Of a stretch of 64,000 nucleotides of DNA, positions 18,708-28,684 are shown in pieces. Within the stretch, counting starts at the first letter, position 1. Every line of letters starts with the position of its first letter. The notes under the pieces were generated by a model, which did no database searches, was not told where the DNA came from, and saw nothing but the letters and a program-made list of their open reading frames with translations. Made by a program: the position numbers and the translations under genes. The stretch is from an uncultured Crocinitomix sp. (lineage in GTDB: Bacteria > Bacteroidota > Bacteroidia > Flavobacteriales_D > Crocinitomicaceae): positions 62,001-126,000 of the forward strand of contig CAJQHR010000018.1 of NCBI GenBank assembly GCA_905478225.1. The letters are read 5' to 3'.

Positions 18708-18996
18708 GGATAAACGATTGTATAAAACTATAACGAAAATACTGATAATTATTGCATCAGTCATTGTAGCTCCCCAAAATGGGTTTTTGCAGGACAGAGG
18801 AGCGAAAAGCGTTAAGTCGGGAAATAAGGGGAGTAAGGGCAAACGTGTTAAGAGTGCTTATAAAAAGCAAAAAAGAACACATAAGAAACATTGGAAAAAC
18901 CAGGATAAAGCAACACGTAAAAGAATAAAGCGTGCTGCGAAAAACGCTAAAAGACGTCAAAAAGGGAAACCAATGAAGAATAATAGACTGGTATAA
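18706..18996 (+). CDS. Small, very basic exported protein
   Basis: 96 residues from the ATG at 18706: hydrophobic N-terminus ILIIIASVIVAPQNGF (signal peptide or anchor), then a Lys/Arg-rich tail (KRVKSAYKKQKRTHKKHW, KATRKRIKRAAKNAKRR). Similar short basic exported proteins of unknown function occur in many Flavobacteriia. The charge could favour binding to nucleic acid, LPS or envelope polyanions; this is inference. The start codon overlaps that of the divergent lipoprotein within CCATGG. Confidence 0.65.
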   Translation: MDKRLYKTITKILIIIASVIVAPQNGFLQDRGAKSVKSGNKGSKGKRVKSAYKKQKRTHKKHWKNQDKATRKRIKRAAKNAKRRQKGKPMKNNRLV

Positions 18997-19169
18997 TTTG
19001 ATTTAAATTGTAATCCATACAACTGTCATTTTCATTATTGTTAGCATAAATTTGTCAATGGGTTTTAGCCTGTTAAATTTTTGTTATTTAATTTTGGCTG
19101 TTGAATTATTATATTGCCTATATTTACGGGCTATTGTATTTTAAGATTTTTTAACAAACACGCTTACTT

Positions 19170-22100
19170 ATGCTTAAAAAACTAAAATTATTACTTGCAA
19201 TATTCTTGCTCTCAGTAAGTTCGGGATTTGCTCAAACAGGTACAGGTTCCATCAAGGGTACTGTCCTTGACAAATCTACGGGAGAACCACTTCCATTTGT
19301 GAAGGTGGTTGCATTTCAAGGAGGGCAGCAAAAAGGGTTTGCTGCAACCGATTTTGACGGTAAATTTTTAATTTCATCCTTATCTCCCGGAGAATATGCT
19401 GTGGAGGTTCGTTTTGTAGGATATACCTCAATTCGTAAAGAAGGAGTTTTAGTAAACTCTGATAAATTGACAAGTTTACCACTTGAATTAGGTACATCTG
19501 ATGAAATGTTGGATGTTGTAGAAGTAACTTATTATGAAGTTCCCTTAATCGATAAGGATGGTGGTGCCTCAGGTGCTGTTGTTACACGAGACGATATTTC
19601 AAAGATGCCGACACGTTCTGCTGCTGGTATTGCTGCAACTGTTGGAGGTGTTTATAGCGCTGAAGGAAGTGGCGGTTTAAGTATTCGTGGTACCAGATCA
19701 GATGCGACTTATTATTATATTGATGGTATTAAGGTTCGTGGTTCATCTTCGTTACCAAAATCCGCAATACAAGAGGTTGCCGTAATTACTGGAGGGGTTC
19801 CTGCCAATTATGGTGATTTAACTGGAGGTATCATCTCTATTACAACGCGTGGGCCATCTGCAAAGTATTTTGGTTCATTTGAAGGGGTGACTTCTGGATT
19901 CTATTTTAATGGAGCAGATCCAATTGGATATGACGGAAGAGTAATTGGTTTAGATAAATATGCTTACAACTTAGTTGAGGGTATGATCTCTGGTCCAATT
20001 TTGATGAAAAAAGATTCAACAGGTAAACCAACTAAACCGCTTTTAGGATTTTTCCTTTCTGCAAACTACACAGATGTTGTTGATGGAAGACCGTTAGCCA
20101 ACGGTGGTGGTTACCGTGTTAAAAGAGAAGTAAGAGATTCATTGCTTGCAAACCCATTACGTCCAACTGGACAAGAAGGTGGAGGAGCTTATTATAATAC
20201 AGATTTCTTAAGACATTCGACAGATCCAGCATTGTCTGATTTCGAACAAGTACCTTATAGAATGAATGCTAGAGGGACTTCTTTCTCAGCTGCTGGTAAG
20301 ATTGATGTAAATGCGGGTCCAAACATTAACTTAACGTTTGGTGGTAATATGGCTTATTCAAAATCTGCTAATTATAACTATGCTGGCTCATTGTTTAATT
20401 TTGAAAACTTTGGACAATCAAGATCTATTGATTGGAGAGTTTACGGACGTTTTACTCAACGATTTAATAATAATACGGAAGGTTCATCATCAAAAATTAA
20501 GAGTGCATTTTACTCATTGATGGTTGATTATTCTCAAAATCATGGTAGAACATGGGATGCTACTCACGAAGATCGTATCTTTAACTACGGTCACGTTGGT
20601 AAATTTGAAACTTTCAGAGAAATAACGTATGAATTCAATCAAAACAATGATAGTTTAATCCATAATGGATTTAAAGATACATTGGTAAGGTTTACACCTT
20701 CAACTAATAATGCCGCTTTTGCTTCTATTACTGAGCAATACTTTGATATTTTTGCAGGAAACCCTAGAGGGAATTATGAAAACTTATTCCAAATTGAACA
20801 AGGAAATGCACTGAGAAATGGTGATGTTCCGCAAAATGTTTACGGAATATGGAATAATATTGGAACACCATTTAATTCATATGGTTATAATCAAGCTGAT
20901 CAATTCCGTATTACAGGTTCAGGTACAATTAACCTAAATGATCACGCGATTTCACTTGGTTTCGAATACGAACAAAGATGGGACAGAGCTTATGGAGGTT
21001 CTCCACTAGGAATCTGGACAATTGCTCGTCAATATATGAATAGTCATATCAACGAATTAGATAAAAGTAAATCTACTTTTGATTATTTTGGGACATACCC
21101 AAGAATCACTTATGAGCGTTTAAACGCTGCTGAAGGTGAGTTTTCTGGTCAAGAAGGTGATGACGCTCAATATTTCTTCGATTATAATGTGAGACAAAAA
21201 CTAATCGAAAATGGCTGGGATATTTCAACAGACGGAACTGATTTCATTGATATTGACGCTTTGGATCCTGATTTCTTCACGGTTGATATGTTTAGTGCGG
21301 ATGAATTATTGAATTCTGGTAATTCTTACTTTACTTGGTATGGTTATGATCATACAGGAGAAAAAGTTCGCGGAAATACGGATATCAATAAATACTTCAA
21401 CGATTTTAATGAAGACAAGAATTACGCGAGAACAATTGGTGCTTTTCAACCAATTTATATGTCTGGATACTTAATGGATAAATTTGCTTTTGATGATATC
21501 ATCTTCAACGTTGGGTTGAGAGTTGATGTATTTGATGCGAATCAACCAGTTTTAAAAGACAAATACTTATTGTATGAAGCAAAAACTACGCAAGAAGTAT
21601 CAGCATTTGAGAACGGTACACTAATCGAGCACCCAGAAAATATGGGAGACGATTATATAGTATATGTTAATGACATAGATAATCCAACTGTAATCAACGG
21701 TTATAGAAATGGTGATACTTGGTATGATGCCTCAGGTGTTGAGGTTTCTGATCCAACAGTAATTGAAGGAGCTAAAGGTATTGCACCTTGGTTACAAGAT
21801 AACACATTAACTTCTCCAACTGCAGATGCTTTTGAAGATTACAAACCGCAAATTAATGTTATGCCTAGGGTAGCGTTTTCATTCCCTATCTCTGATGAGG
21901 CTTCATTCTTTGCACATTATGATATCTTAACAAAACGACCTACTACTGGAAATAGATTTAATCCAATTCAGTATCAATTTGTTGAAGCTGTTAATAATGT
22001 ATTCTTAAACAATCCAGACCTAAAACCGGAAAAAACAATTGATTACGAATTAGGTTTCCAACAAGTACTAACGAAAACTTCATCTTTGAAAATTTCAGCT

Positions 22101-22916
22101 TTCTATAAAGAGCAAAGAGATCAAGTACAGTTAATCAATGTTTTCTCTGCTTATCCAAACACATACCGCTCTTATGGTAATAGAGATTTTGGAACGGTGA
22201 AAGGTTTAACTGTTTCTTATGACTTAAGAAGAACAGGTAATATTAGAATGACGGCTGCTTATACACTTCAATTCGCAAACGGTACTGGTTCGGATGCGAA
22301 TTCAGCAGCAACTTTAGTGAATTCTGGAGAGCCTAATCTAAGAACAATCTTTCCTTACAACTATGATCAAAGACATGGATTCAATATTGTGTTTGATTAT
22401 AGATATGGTGATGGAAAAGATTATAACGGACCAATGATTGGTGAATTCGGAGTATTAGAAAACACTGGGTTAAACATTGTAACTCAAATTGGTTCAGGAA
22501 CTCCTTATTCAGGATTTAAGCAAGCTGCTGGTGAAGCATTGTTAGCAGGAGGGTCTTCTCAATTAGATGGTTCATTAAACGGATCGAGAAAGCCTTGGCA
22601 ATATAGAGTTGATTTACAGTTAGACAGAAACATAAGCTTAGAGTTTGGTGATGATGAAAACAAAAAGAAATCAGCTTACTTGAATGTTTATGTGCGTGTT
22701 ACAAACATATTCAACATTATAAACGTTCTTAACGTTTATAGAGCAACTGGTAACCCGAGTGATGATGGTTACTTAGCTGCATCTCAATTCCAGGCCTCTA
22801 TCCAAAACCAATTGGACGAGCAGTCATTTAGAGATTATTATGCGTTGAAAGTGGCAAACCCTTTCAACCTGGGAATTCCGAGAACAATTAGATTGGGAGT
22901 TAAATTTGACTTTTAA
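19170..22916 (+). CDS. TonB-dependent receptor with carboxypeptidase-regulatory-like domain
   Basis: 1248 residues. Signal peptide (1-21, ending GFAQ), a CarboxypepD_reg-like domain (about 26-110: GSIKGTVLDKSTGEPLPFV, FLISSLSPGEYAVEVRFVGY), a plug (about 125-235: LSIRGTRSDATYYYIDGIKV, ITGGVPANYGDLTGGIISI), and a large outer-membrane barrel ending LGVKFDF with the terminal aromatic residue. No partner SusD gene is present. Instead it is followed, 33 bases later, by a 1412-residue secreted protein and a PorV/PorQ-family protein, a grouping that suggests protein export or assembly rather than glycan import. Confidence 0.93.
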   Translation: MLKKLKLLLAIFLLSVSSGFAQTGTGSIKGTVLDKSTGEPLPFVKVVAFQGGQQKGFAATDFDGKFLISSLSPGEYAVEVRFVGYTSIRKEGVLVNSDKLTSLPLELGTSDEMLDVVEVTYYEVPLIDKDGGASGAVVTRDDISKMPTRSAAGIAATVGGVYSAEGSGGLSIRGTRSDATYYYIDGIKVRGSSSLPKSAIQEVAVITGGVPANYGDLTGGIISITTRGPSAKYFGSFEGVTSGFYFNGADPIGYDGRVIGLDKYAYNLVEGMISGPILMKKDSTGKPTKPLLGFFLSANYTDVVDGRPLANGGGYRVKREVRDSLLANPLRPTGQEGGGAYYNTDFLRHSTDPALSDFEQVPYRMNARGTSFSAAGKIDVNAGPNINLTFGGNMAYSKSANYNYAGSLFNFENFGQSRSIDWRVYGRFTQRFNNNTEGSSSKIKSAFYSLMVDYSQNHGRTWDATHEDRIFNYGHVGKFETFREITYEFNQNNDSLIHNGFKDTLVRFTPSTNNAAFASITEQYFDIFAGNPRGNYENLFQIEQGNALRNGDVPQNVYGIWNNIGTPFNSYGYNQADQFRITGSGTINLNDHAISLGFEYEQRWDRAYGGSPLGIWTIARQYMNSHINELDKSKSTFDYFGTYPRITYERLNAAEGEFSGQEGDDAQYFFDYNVRQKLIENGWDISTDGTDFIDIDALDPDFFTVDMFSADELLNSGNSYFTWYGYDHTGEKVRGNTDINKYFNDFNEDKNYARTIGAFQPIYMSGYLMDKFAFDDIIFNVGLRVDVFDANQPVLKDKYLLYEAKTTQEVSAFENGTLIEHPENMGDDYIVYVNDIDNPTVINGYRNGDTWYDASGVEVSDPTVIEGAKGIAPWLQDNTLTSPTADAFEDYKPQINVMPRVAFSFPISDEASFFAHYDILTKRPTTGNRFNPIQYQFVEAVNNVFLNNPDLKPEKTIDYELGFQQVLTKTSSLKISAFYKEQRDQVQLINVFSAYPNTYRSYGNRDFGTVKGLTVSYDLRRTGNIRMTAAYTLQFANGTGSDANSAATLVNSGEPNLRTIFPYNYDQRHGFNIVFDYRYGDGKDYNGPMIGEFGVLENTGLNIVTQIGSGTPYSGFKQAAGEALLAGGSSQLDGSLNGSRKPWQYRVDLQLDRNISLEFGDDENKKKSAYLNVYVRVTNIFNIINVLNVYRATGNPSDDGYLAASQFQASIQNQLDEQSFRDYYALKVANPFNLGIPRTIRLGVKFDF

Positions 22917-22949
22917 TAGATTTAAAGGGAGAAGATTAATAAAGAAATT

Positions 22950-25900
22950 ATGAAGAAGCTATTATTAAGTATTTTAGTGCTAGGACTTACAAACGTTATG
23001 TATGCCTACAAATTGGAAGGACATCTTGGGCCAAGAGTTGATTCTGATACTGAGACACGTGCTGCCGGATGCGCTCCAGCAAACGAGAAGATATTCATGG
23101 AGTTCAACAACATTAGAGCGTTGGTTGAAACTGGAGGTTCTCTTTGGCAAGACCGATCTAATGGTCGTTCGTCTTATGAGTATCCAAAAGACAGTAGGAA
23201 TCACGTCATCTATTCAGGAGCACTTTGGATGGGTGGAGAAGATATTAATGGTCAGTTAAAATTAGCGGCTCACATGTTCCGTCAAGGAAATGATTTCTGG
23301 CCTGGACCTTTAGGAGATTTAATTCAAGGAACAGGGAACTACAATCCTTTTGTACCGCAAAATGCAGATGCAACTTTAGTGAGAGATTATGGTGCTGCGG
23401 AGATCTTTACAGGTCAATGCACGGAATATGATCAGTTCTATACAATCACAAAAAGTGAAGTGGTACAATTTATTGCTTGGTGGAAATGTCAAGCTGGTGT
23501 AAGTGATCCAGAAGATTGTGAAGAAGTGGCTCGCCCAAATGAAGTGATTTTGGATAAAATCAGAAACTGGCCAGCACATGGTGATGAGTCATTAGGACAA
23601 GATTTTTATTTAGCGCCATTTTATGATAACGCTAAAGAAGGAGAATCTCCAAATGGAATTTATGATCCAATTAATGACGGTGATTACCCTTGGTATGATA
23701 TCGAAGAAGAGATTGATTGTAGAAATGATAGACGTGTAACGCTATTTGGTGATGAAACACATTGGTGGGTATTCAATGATAAAGGAAATATTCACACAGA
23801 GTCTGGTGGAGATCCAATTGGAATGGAAATTCGTGCACAAGCGTTTTCTTTCGCAACGGATGATGAAATCAATGACATGACATTTTATAACTATGAGTTA
23901 ATCAATCGAGGAACTCAAACGTTATACGAAACATATTTCGGTCAGTGGTGTGATGCGGATATAGGATACGGATTAAATGATGATGATTATATTGGTTGTG
24001 ATGTAGCTAGAGGTTTAGGATATTGCTATAACGGTGATTTGAATGACGAAGGTGGAGGAAACCAACCTGGATATGGCGCGAATCCTCCAGCTGTAGGTAT
24101 TGATTTCTTCGAAGGGCCTTATTTAGATAACGATAACGTTGATAACCCATTGTATAGAGCAGAACCAGAAGGAGATCTTCCTGCTGTACTTCTTCCAGAT
24201 GTTTTTGCAAATAATGGCATTCCTTACCCAGGCTTAGGAATTGGTTATGGTGATGGTGTTGTGGATAACGAACGTTTTGGTATGCAAAGATTTGTTTATC
24301 ATGAGCGTGATCCAGGACCATACGGAGATCCAAGTTCAGCTGCAGATTTTTATAACTACTTAAGAGGTATTTGGAAAAATGGATCAAACATGAATTTTGG
24401 TGGTAACGGAAATACGACTGGTTCAGGTATACCAACTAAATTTATGTATCCAGATGATTCCGATCCATTAGGATGGGGAACTTATCCAAGTCCACTTCCT
24501 TCTACAGATCCATGGTCTGAAGTTAGCGTTGGAAATCCAAAAGGAGATAGACGTTTCTTACAATCAGCTGGTCCTTTTATTCTGCGTCCAGGTGCAGTAA
24601 ATAATATTACTGTTGGTGTAGTAATTGGTCAAAGTAGTGAGTCTGATCTTGAAGCTCCAATTAGAGCATTAAAGACTGCCGATACAAAAGCACAAGCATT
24701 GTTCGATAACTGTTTCGAATTGGTTGAGCCGCCATATGCACCGGTATTGACTATCCAAGAAATGGAAAACGAATTAATCCTTTTCTTATCTGATCCAGCA
24801 ATTGTTAAGCCTTTAGAAGAGTATACTGAGGAAGATAATATCAATATTATTACTCCAGATGAATTACAAGCATTGGGAATATTCTACGATAACCTTTACC
24901 GTTTCGAAGGATTCCAGGTTTATCAGATGGTTGATGATTTAGCTTCAATTACTGATCTTGCAGATCTTTCACAAGCGCGTTTAGTTGCACAATCTGATTT
25001 AGAGAATGGAATTGGAAAACTAGTAAACTACTCATACGACGAAGAACTTGATATTTCAATTCCGGCTGTTATGGTAGAGCCCGTTGGTGAATTTGATTTG
25101 GATGGTGGTTTACGTCGTTCATTCAGAATAACTGAAGATTTATTTGCAACAGGTGACAGAACATTAGTTAATCATAAGAAATACTATTATTTAGCGGTTT
25201 CTTATGCTTACAACCAGTATAAAGAATATGATCCAAATGATCCTACTTTATTAGATGGTCAAAAAGTTCCTTATTTGCGTTCAAGAATTTCAGCAACAGG
25301 AGGCGGAATTGAATCAGTAATAGGTATTCCTCACGATCCTTCGCCAGAAGCTGACGGTAGAATATTTACAACCGCTTATGGTTTCCAACCAGAGATTACT
25401 CAAATTGAAGGTGAAGGAAACGGAGGAACATTCTTAGAATTAACTACTCAAACTGTAACAGACATTATCGCAAATAACAGTGTTGACCACCCGACTTATC
25501 AAAGTGGATCAGGACCAATTGACATTAAAGTTGTTGATCCTTTAAACTTAAAAGGTGGTGAGTATACGTTGGGATTTGTAACGGATTCTAGTGATATTAA
25601 CGAAACTACATGGTGGCTTGAGAAATTTGCTGACGGTGAAAGAGATACAACTTGGTCTTACGGATCAATTAGTATTGTAAGAGAGCAACTAATCTTAGAT
25701 TGGGGAATCTCAGTTCAATTGAACCAACAGTATTATCAAAATGCTGGTGTGAATGCTTATACAGAACCGGTCGGTGCTACGATTACATTCGCAGATTCTT
25801 CTAAAAGGTGGATGTCGTTTATTGAAGATAATGATGCTTTCTATCCATCAAACTGGATTAGAGTAGGGAATAGCGAAGAAGCGAATAACCATGCTACAGA

Positions 25901-27188
25901 TCCAAATCCGGATTGTGTTGCTGAAAACTGGATTCGCCAGCCATGCCATTATGATGATGGTGGATTAGATGCGGAAGATCAGTATTATGAGCAATTATTA
26001 AACGGAGGTATTGCACCATTTAAATTTGTTGCAAAGGCACCTTATGGCAGTCCATTCGGCTTCCCAGGTGAAAATACAAGTACACCTTGGTACGAAACAA
26101 ATAGTAGCTGGTTTACATCTGCATCTGCGGTTCAGAATCAAATTTCAATGACTGACTTGCATGGTGTTGACATCATTATTACTTCTGATAAAACAAAATG
26201 GACAAGATGTCCAGTGTTGGAGATTAATAATATTGAAGCGCAAACTGAACATGGTGATGATGTAATTACTCCGAGAAGCGACCTTTCTGTTGATAAAAAC
26301 GGATTGTCTGCTGGACAATCTGGATACAACGCAGCTGAAGGTGGAAGTGTTAATGAAACTGGTATGGGTTGGTTCCCTGGTTATGCAATTGATGTAATCA
26401 CTGGAACTAGATTGAACATGGCATTTTCAGAAAACTCTTGGTTAAAAGGAGATAATGGAGATGATATGGTTTGGAATCCTACATCTAGCTACATAGATAA
26501 TTCTTTTGCACCGTTATTCGGTGGAATGCACTATATTTATGTGTATGGAGAAGAAGGAGGAACTGCGTACGATCAAGGAGCATGGCTAAGAGACTACTTT
26601 AAAGTCAATGGTGCTGGAGTTGGTGACAATAACGATTACCGAAATGCTTGGAAAACTTGTATGTGGGTAATGGAGCCATTATTAACTCCTGGTCAAGAAT
26701 TATTATCAAGTGATGTGAAAATCAGTGCTCGAGTTAAAAAACCTTACGAAGAACGCGAAGTGAATGGTGAAAATGAGGCATACCCTCTTTACCAATTCAG
26801 TTTCGATAACCCTTCTATTGTTGGAGACGGTGATCGTTTAACGTCAGTTCTTGATAATATTAACATTGTTCCTAACCCATACTACGCATACAGCGAATAT
26901 GAGACTGGTAAACGTGATAATAGAGTTAAAATCACTAACCTTCCTGAAAGATGTGAAGTTACAATCTTCAACATGCAAGGTGCTTTGGTTAGAAATTATA
27001 TAAAAGATGATCCATTAACGTCGGTTGATTGGGATCTTAAGAATCACCAAGGAATTCCGATTGCAGGTGGATTATATCTCGTACACATTCTGATAGAAAT
27101 TCCAGATGAAAACGGAAATATCGTCGAAAACGAAAAAATCCTAAAGTGGTATGGCGTTTTAAGACAACCAGACCTGGATAACTTGTAA
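22950..27188 (+). CDS. Very large secreted protein with FlgD-like C-terminal domain
   Basis: 1412 residues with signal peptide MKKLLLSILVLGLTNVMYA. The body is rich in Asp, Gly and aromatics (e.g. YSGALWMGGED, LFGDETHWWVFND, YNYELINRG) and I recognise no catalytic family. The last ~95 residues (NINIVPNPYYAYSEYE, VTIFNMQGALVRNY, GIPIAGGLYLVHI) form a FlgD-Ig-like/T9SS-tail-like beta domain. This fits export through T9SS, although YGVLRQPDLDNL is added after the usual end. It lies between the receptor (33 bases) and the PorV-like gene (33 bases), so it is probably an extracellular partner of both. A decayed copy of its C-terminal quarter lies at 28685-29505. Confidence 0.85.
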   Translation: MKKLLLSILVLGLTNVMYAYKLEGHLGPRVDSDTETRAAGCAPANEKIFMEFNNIRALVETGGSLWQDRSNGRSSYEYPKDSRNHVIYSGALWMGGEDINGQLKLAAHMFRQGNDFWPGPLGDLIQGTGNYNPFVPQNADATLVRDYGAAEIFTGQCTEYDQFYTITKSEVVQFIAWWKCQAGVSDPEDCEEVARPNEVILDKIRNWPAHGDESLGQDFYLAPFYDNAKEGESPNGIYDPINDGDYPWYDIEEEIDCRNDRRVTLFGDETHWWVFNDKGNIHTESGGDPIGMEIRAQAFSFATDDEINDMTFYNYELINRGTQTLYETYFGQWCDADIGYGLNDDDYIGCDVARGLGYCYNGDLNDEGGGNQPGYGANPPAVGIDFFEGPYLDNDNVDNPLYRAEPEGDLPAVLLPDVFANNGIPYPGLGIGYGDGVVDNERFGMQRFVYHERDPGPYGDPSSAADFYNYLRGIWKNGSNMNFGGNGNTTGSGIPTKFMYPDDSDPLGWGTYPSPLPSTDPWSEVSVGNPKGDRRFLQSAGPFILRPGAVNNITVGVVIGQSSESDLEAPIRALKTADTKAQALFDNCFELVEPPYAPVLTIQEMENELILFLSDPAIVKPLEEYTEEDNINIITPDELQALGIFYDNLYRFEGFQVYQMVDDLASITDLADLSQARLVAQSDLENGIGKLVNYSYDEELDISIPAVMVEPVGEFDLDGGLRRSFRITEDLFATGDRTLVNHKKYYYLAVSYAYNQYKEYDPNDPTLLDGQKVPYLRSRISATGGGIESVIGIPHDPSPEADGRIFTTAYGFQPEITQIEGEGNGGTFLELTTQTVTDIIANNSVDHPTYQSGSGPIDIKVVDPLNLKGGEYTLGFVTDSSDINETTWWLEKFADGERDTTWSYGSISIVREQLILDWGISVQLNQQYYQNAGVNAYTEPVGATITFADSSKRWMSFIEDNDAFYPSNWIRVGNSEEANNHATDPNPDCVAENWIRQPCHYDDGGLDAEDQYYEQLLNGGIAPFKFVAKAPYGSPFGFPGENTSTPWYETNSSWFTSASAVQNQISMTDLHGVDIIITSDKTKWTRCPVLEINNIEAQTEHGDDVITPRSDLSVDKNGLSAGQSGYNAAEGGSVNETGMGWFPGYAIDVITGTRLNMAFSENSWLKGDNGDDMVWNPTSSYIDNSFAPLFGGMHYIYVYGEEGGTAYDQGAWLRDYFKVNGAGVGDNNDYRNAWKTCMWVMEPLLTPGQELLSSDVKISARVKKPYEEREVNGENEAYPLYQFSFDNPSIVGDGDRLTSVLDNINIVPNPYYAYSEYETGKRDNRVKITNLPERCEVTIFNMQGALVRNYIKDDPLTSVDWDLKNHQGIPIAGGLYLVHILIEIPDENGNIVENEKILKWYGVLRQPDLDNL

Positions 27189-27221
27189 GATTCTAAAGTT
27201 TTAATTTGAAATTCACAGAGG

Positions 27222-28298
27222 ATGAAAATAAATAAATTAATTAAAAACACATTTTTAGTAGGAATGGCATTCGGATTAAGCGGTGCTGCTTTCGCTGGAA
27301 ATGGTGACAGAGTTGGTTCGGCAGGAGCAACAGAATTGCTAATCAACCCTTGGGCAAGAAGTGCCGCTTGGGGAGACGCAGGAGTTTCTTGTGCAAATGG
27401 ACTTGACGCCGTATTTACGAATATCGCTGGATTAGCCTTTACGGAGAAGACACAAATTCGCTTCGACAGAACAAATTGGCTTGGCGGTGCTGGAATTAAT
27501 CTTAATTCAGCAGGATTTGCACAACGTGTTTCTGAAAGCAGTGTAATCTCTGTAACCGTCATGGCAATGACCTTCGGGGACATTGATATTACGACGGTAG
27601 ATTTACCTGAAGGCGGAATTGGAACGTTTTCACCAACATATTCGAACTTTAATGTCGGATATGCACGTGAATTCTCGAATTCAATCTATGGTGGAATTAA
27701 CTTCAAAGTAATCACTGAATCAATTGCTGATTTAAGAGGTACTGGTGTAGCTGTTGATGCTGGAATTAGATACGTAACTGGTGAAGAAGATCAAATGAAG
27801 TTTGGTATTGCATTAAAAAATATCGGACCAACAATGAGCTTCAATGGTGATGGACTTGGACAACAAGTTGAGTATCCAGGAACTGGAGACCTTGCTACAT
27901 TGGAGCAAAGATCGGCAACTTTTGAAATGCCTTCTTTACTTTCAATTGGTGGATCTTATGATTTTAACTTTACTGAAACAAACAAGTTAACTGCAGCATT
28001 AGCGTTTTCTGCAAACTCTTTTTCAAATGATCAGTTCCGCCTAGGAGCTAATTACGAAATGGAATTAGAAAAAGCAAGATTCAACTTAATGGCTGGATAC
28101 GTATATGAGTCAGGTGTATTTCAATCTACATTTGGTTACGAGCAACGTGGAACAGCAATGAGCGGTTTAACTGCGGGAGTTTCTGTAGATGCAATTGTTG
28201 GAAAAAACAAAAGCATGCTAGGAATTCAGTATACTTTTAGAAATACTAGAAATTTCGACAATGTTCATTCAATTGGATTGTCAATAGAAATTTTGTAA
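27222..28298 (+). CDS. PorV/PorQ-family outer-membrane beta-barrel protein
   Basis: 358 residues: signal peptide ending AAFA, then GSAGATELLINPWARSAAWG and GLDAVFTNIAGLAF, the N-terminal signature of the PorV/PorQ (UPF0164) family. The rest alternates as barrel strands to the terminal GLSIEIL. PorV shuttles T9SS cargo from the SprA/Sov translocon to the attachment complex, and PorQ anchors the PorZ/PorU side. As this copy sits beside one giant secreted protein and a receptor, it may be a dedicated paralog for that cargo; PorV itself is usually encoded elsewhere. Confidence 0.85.
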   Translation: MKINKLIKNTFLVGMAFGLSGAAFAGNGDRVGSAGATELLINPWARSAAWGDAGVSCANGLDAVFTNIAGLAFTEKTQIRFDRTNWLGGAGINLNSAGFAQRVSESSVISVTVMAMTFGDIDITTVDLPEGGIGTFSPTYSNFNVGYAREFSNSIYGGINFKVITESIADLRGTGVAVDAGIRYVTGEEDQMKFGIALKNIGPTMSFNGDGLGQQVEYPGTGDLATLEQRSATFEMPSLLSIGGSYDFNFTETNKLTAALAFSANSFSNDQFRLGANYEMELEKARFNLMAGYVYESGVFQSTFGYEQRGTAMSGLTAGVSVDAIVGKNKSMLGIQYTFRNTRNFDNVHSIGLSIEIL

Positions 28299-28313
28299 TA
28301 CAATTACTTGTTC

Positions 28314-28347
28314 TGCCATCCTTACTGATGCGAAAGTAAGGATGGCA
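28314..28347 (+). terminator. Strong hairpin after the receptor/PorV-like operon
   Basis: Perfect 12-bp inverted repeat, arms 28314-28325 (TGCCATCCTTAC) and 28336-28347, with a 10-nt loop. No T-run follows, so it may be a terminator that does not need one or an mRNA 3'-end stabiliser. A smaller hairpin (ACCACC/GGTGGT) follows near 28368. Confidence 0.55.
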
Positions 28348-28684
28348 AGATAAGATTTAAAATAATAACCACCCCCAATGGTGGTCATTGACCCAAAATG
28401 TGCGTTGAGCGCGACCTATGTTAGCAATACGTTAATATATGGTCACAGTTTTACCAGGTGTGTATTCGGCTTTTAATTGAAAGATTAAGAGTAATTCTAT
28501 TGTTATAAAACATGGAATTCAGTTCAAAAATTGCGAAACTTTCTTCCTATAATCTTCATTTTTAAATACGCTGTAGTGCCCATTTGTGAAATAATTGTGG
28601 GCCATGTTGGTATAGTTTATACCCTCTTTATAGATTAGGTGTACGATTCGATTTTTTTATCTATTAACTCAAAATTGAAAGGTT
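28348..28684. other. Long intergenic stretch before decayed paralog
   Basis: No intact gene. It contains a minor hairpin near 28368-28386 and, on the minus strand (28519-28608), a 29-codon open stretch ending HYSVFKNEDYRKKVSQFLN that looks like the C-terminus of a lost gene. The rest shows no coding signal I can recognise. Confidence 0.5.

Noticed and set aside
24007-24435. 142-codon minus-strand frame inside the 1412-aa gene
   Set aside because: No signal peptide, domain or context, and the sense strand is a continuous gene; it is an antisense shadow.
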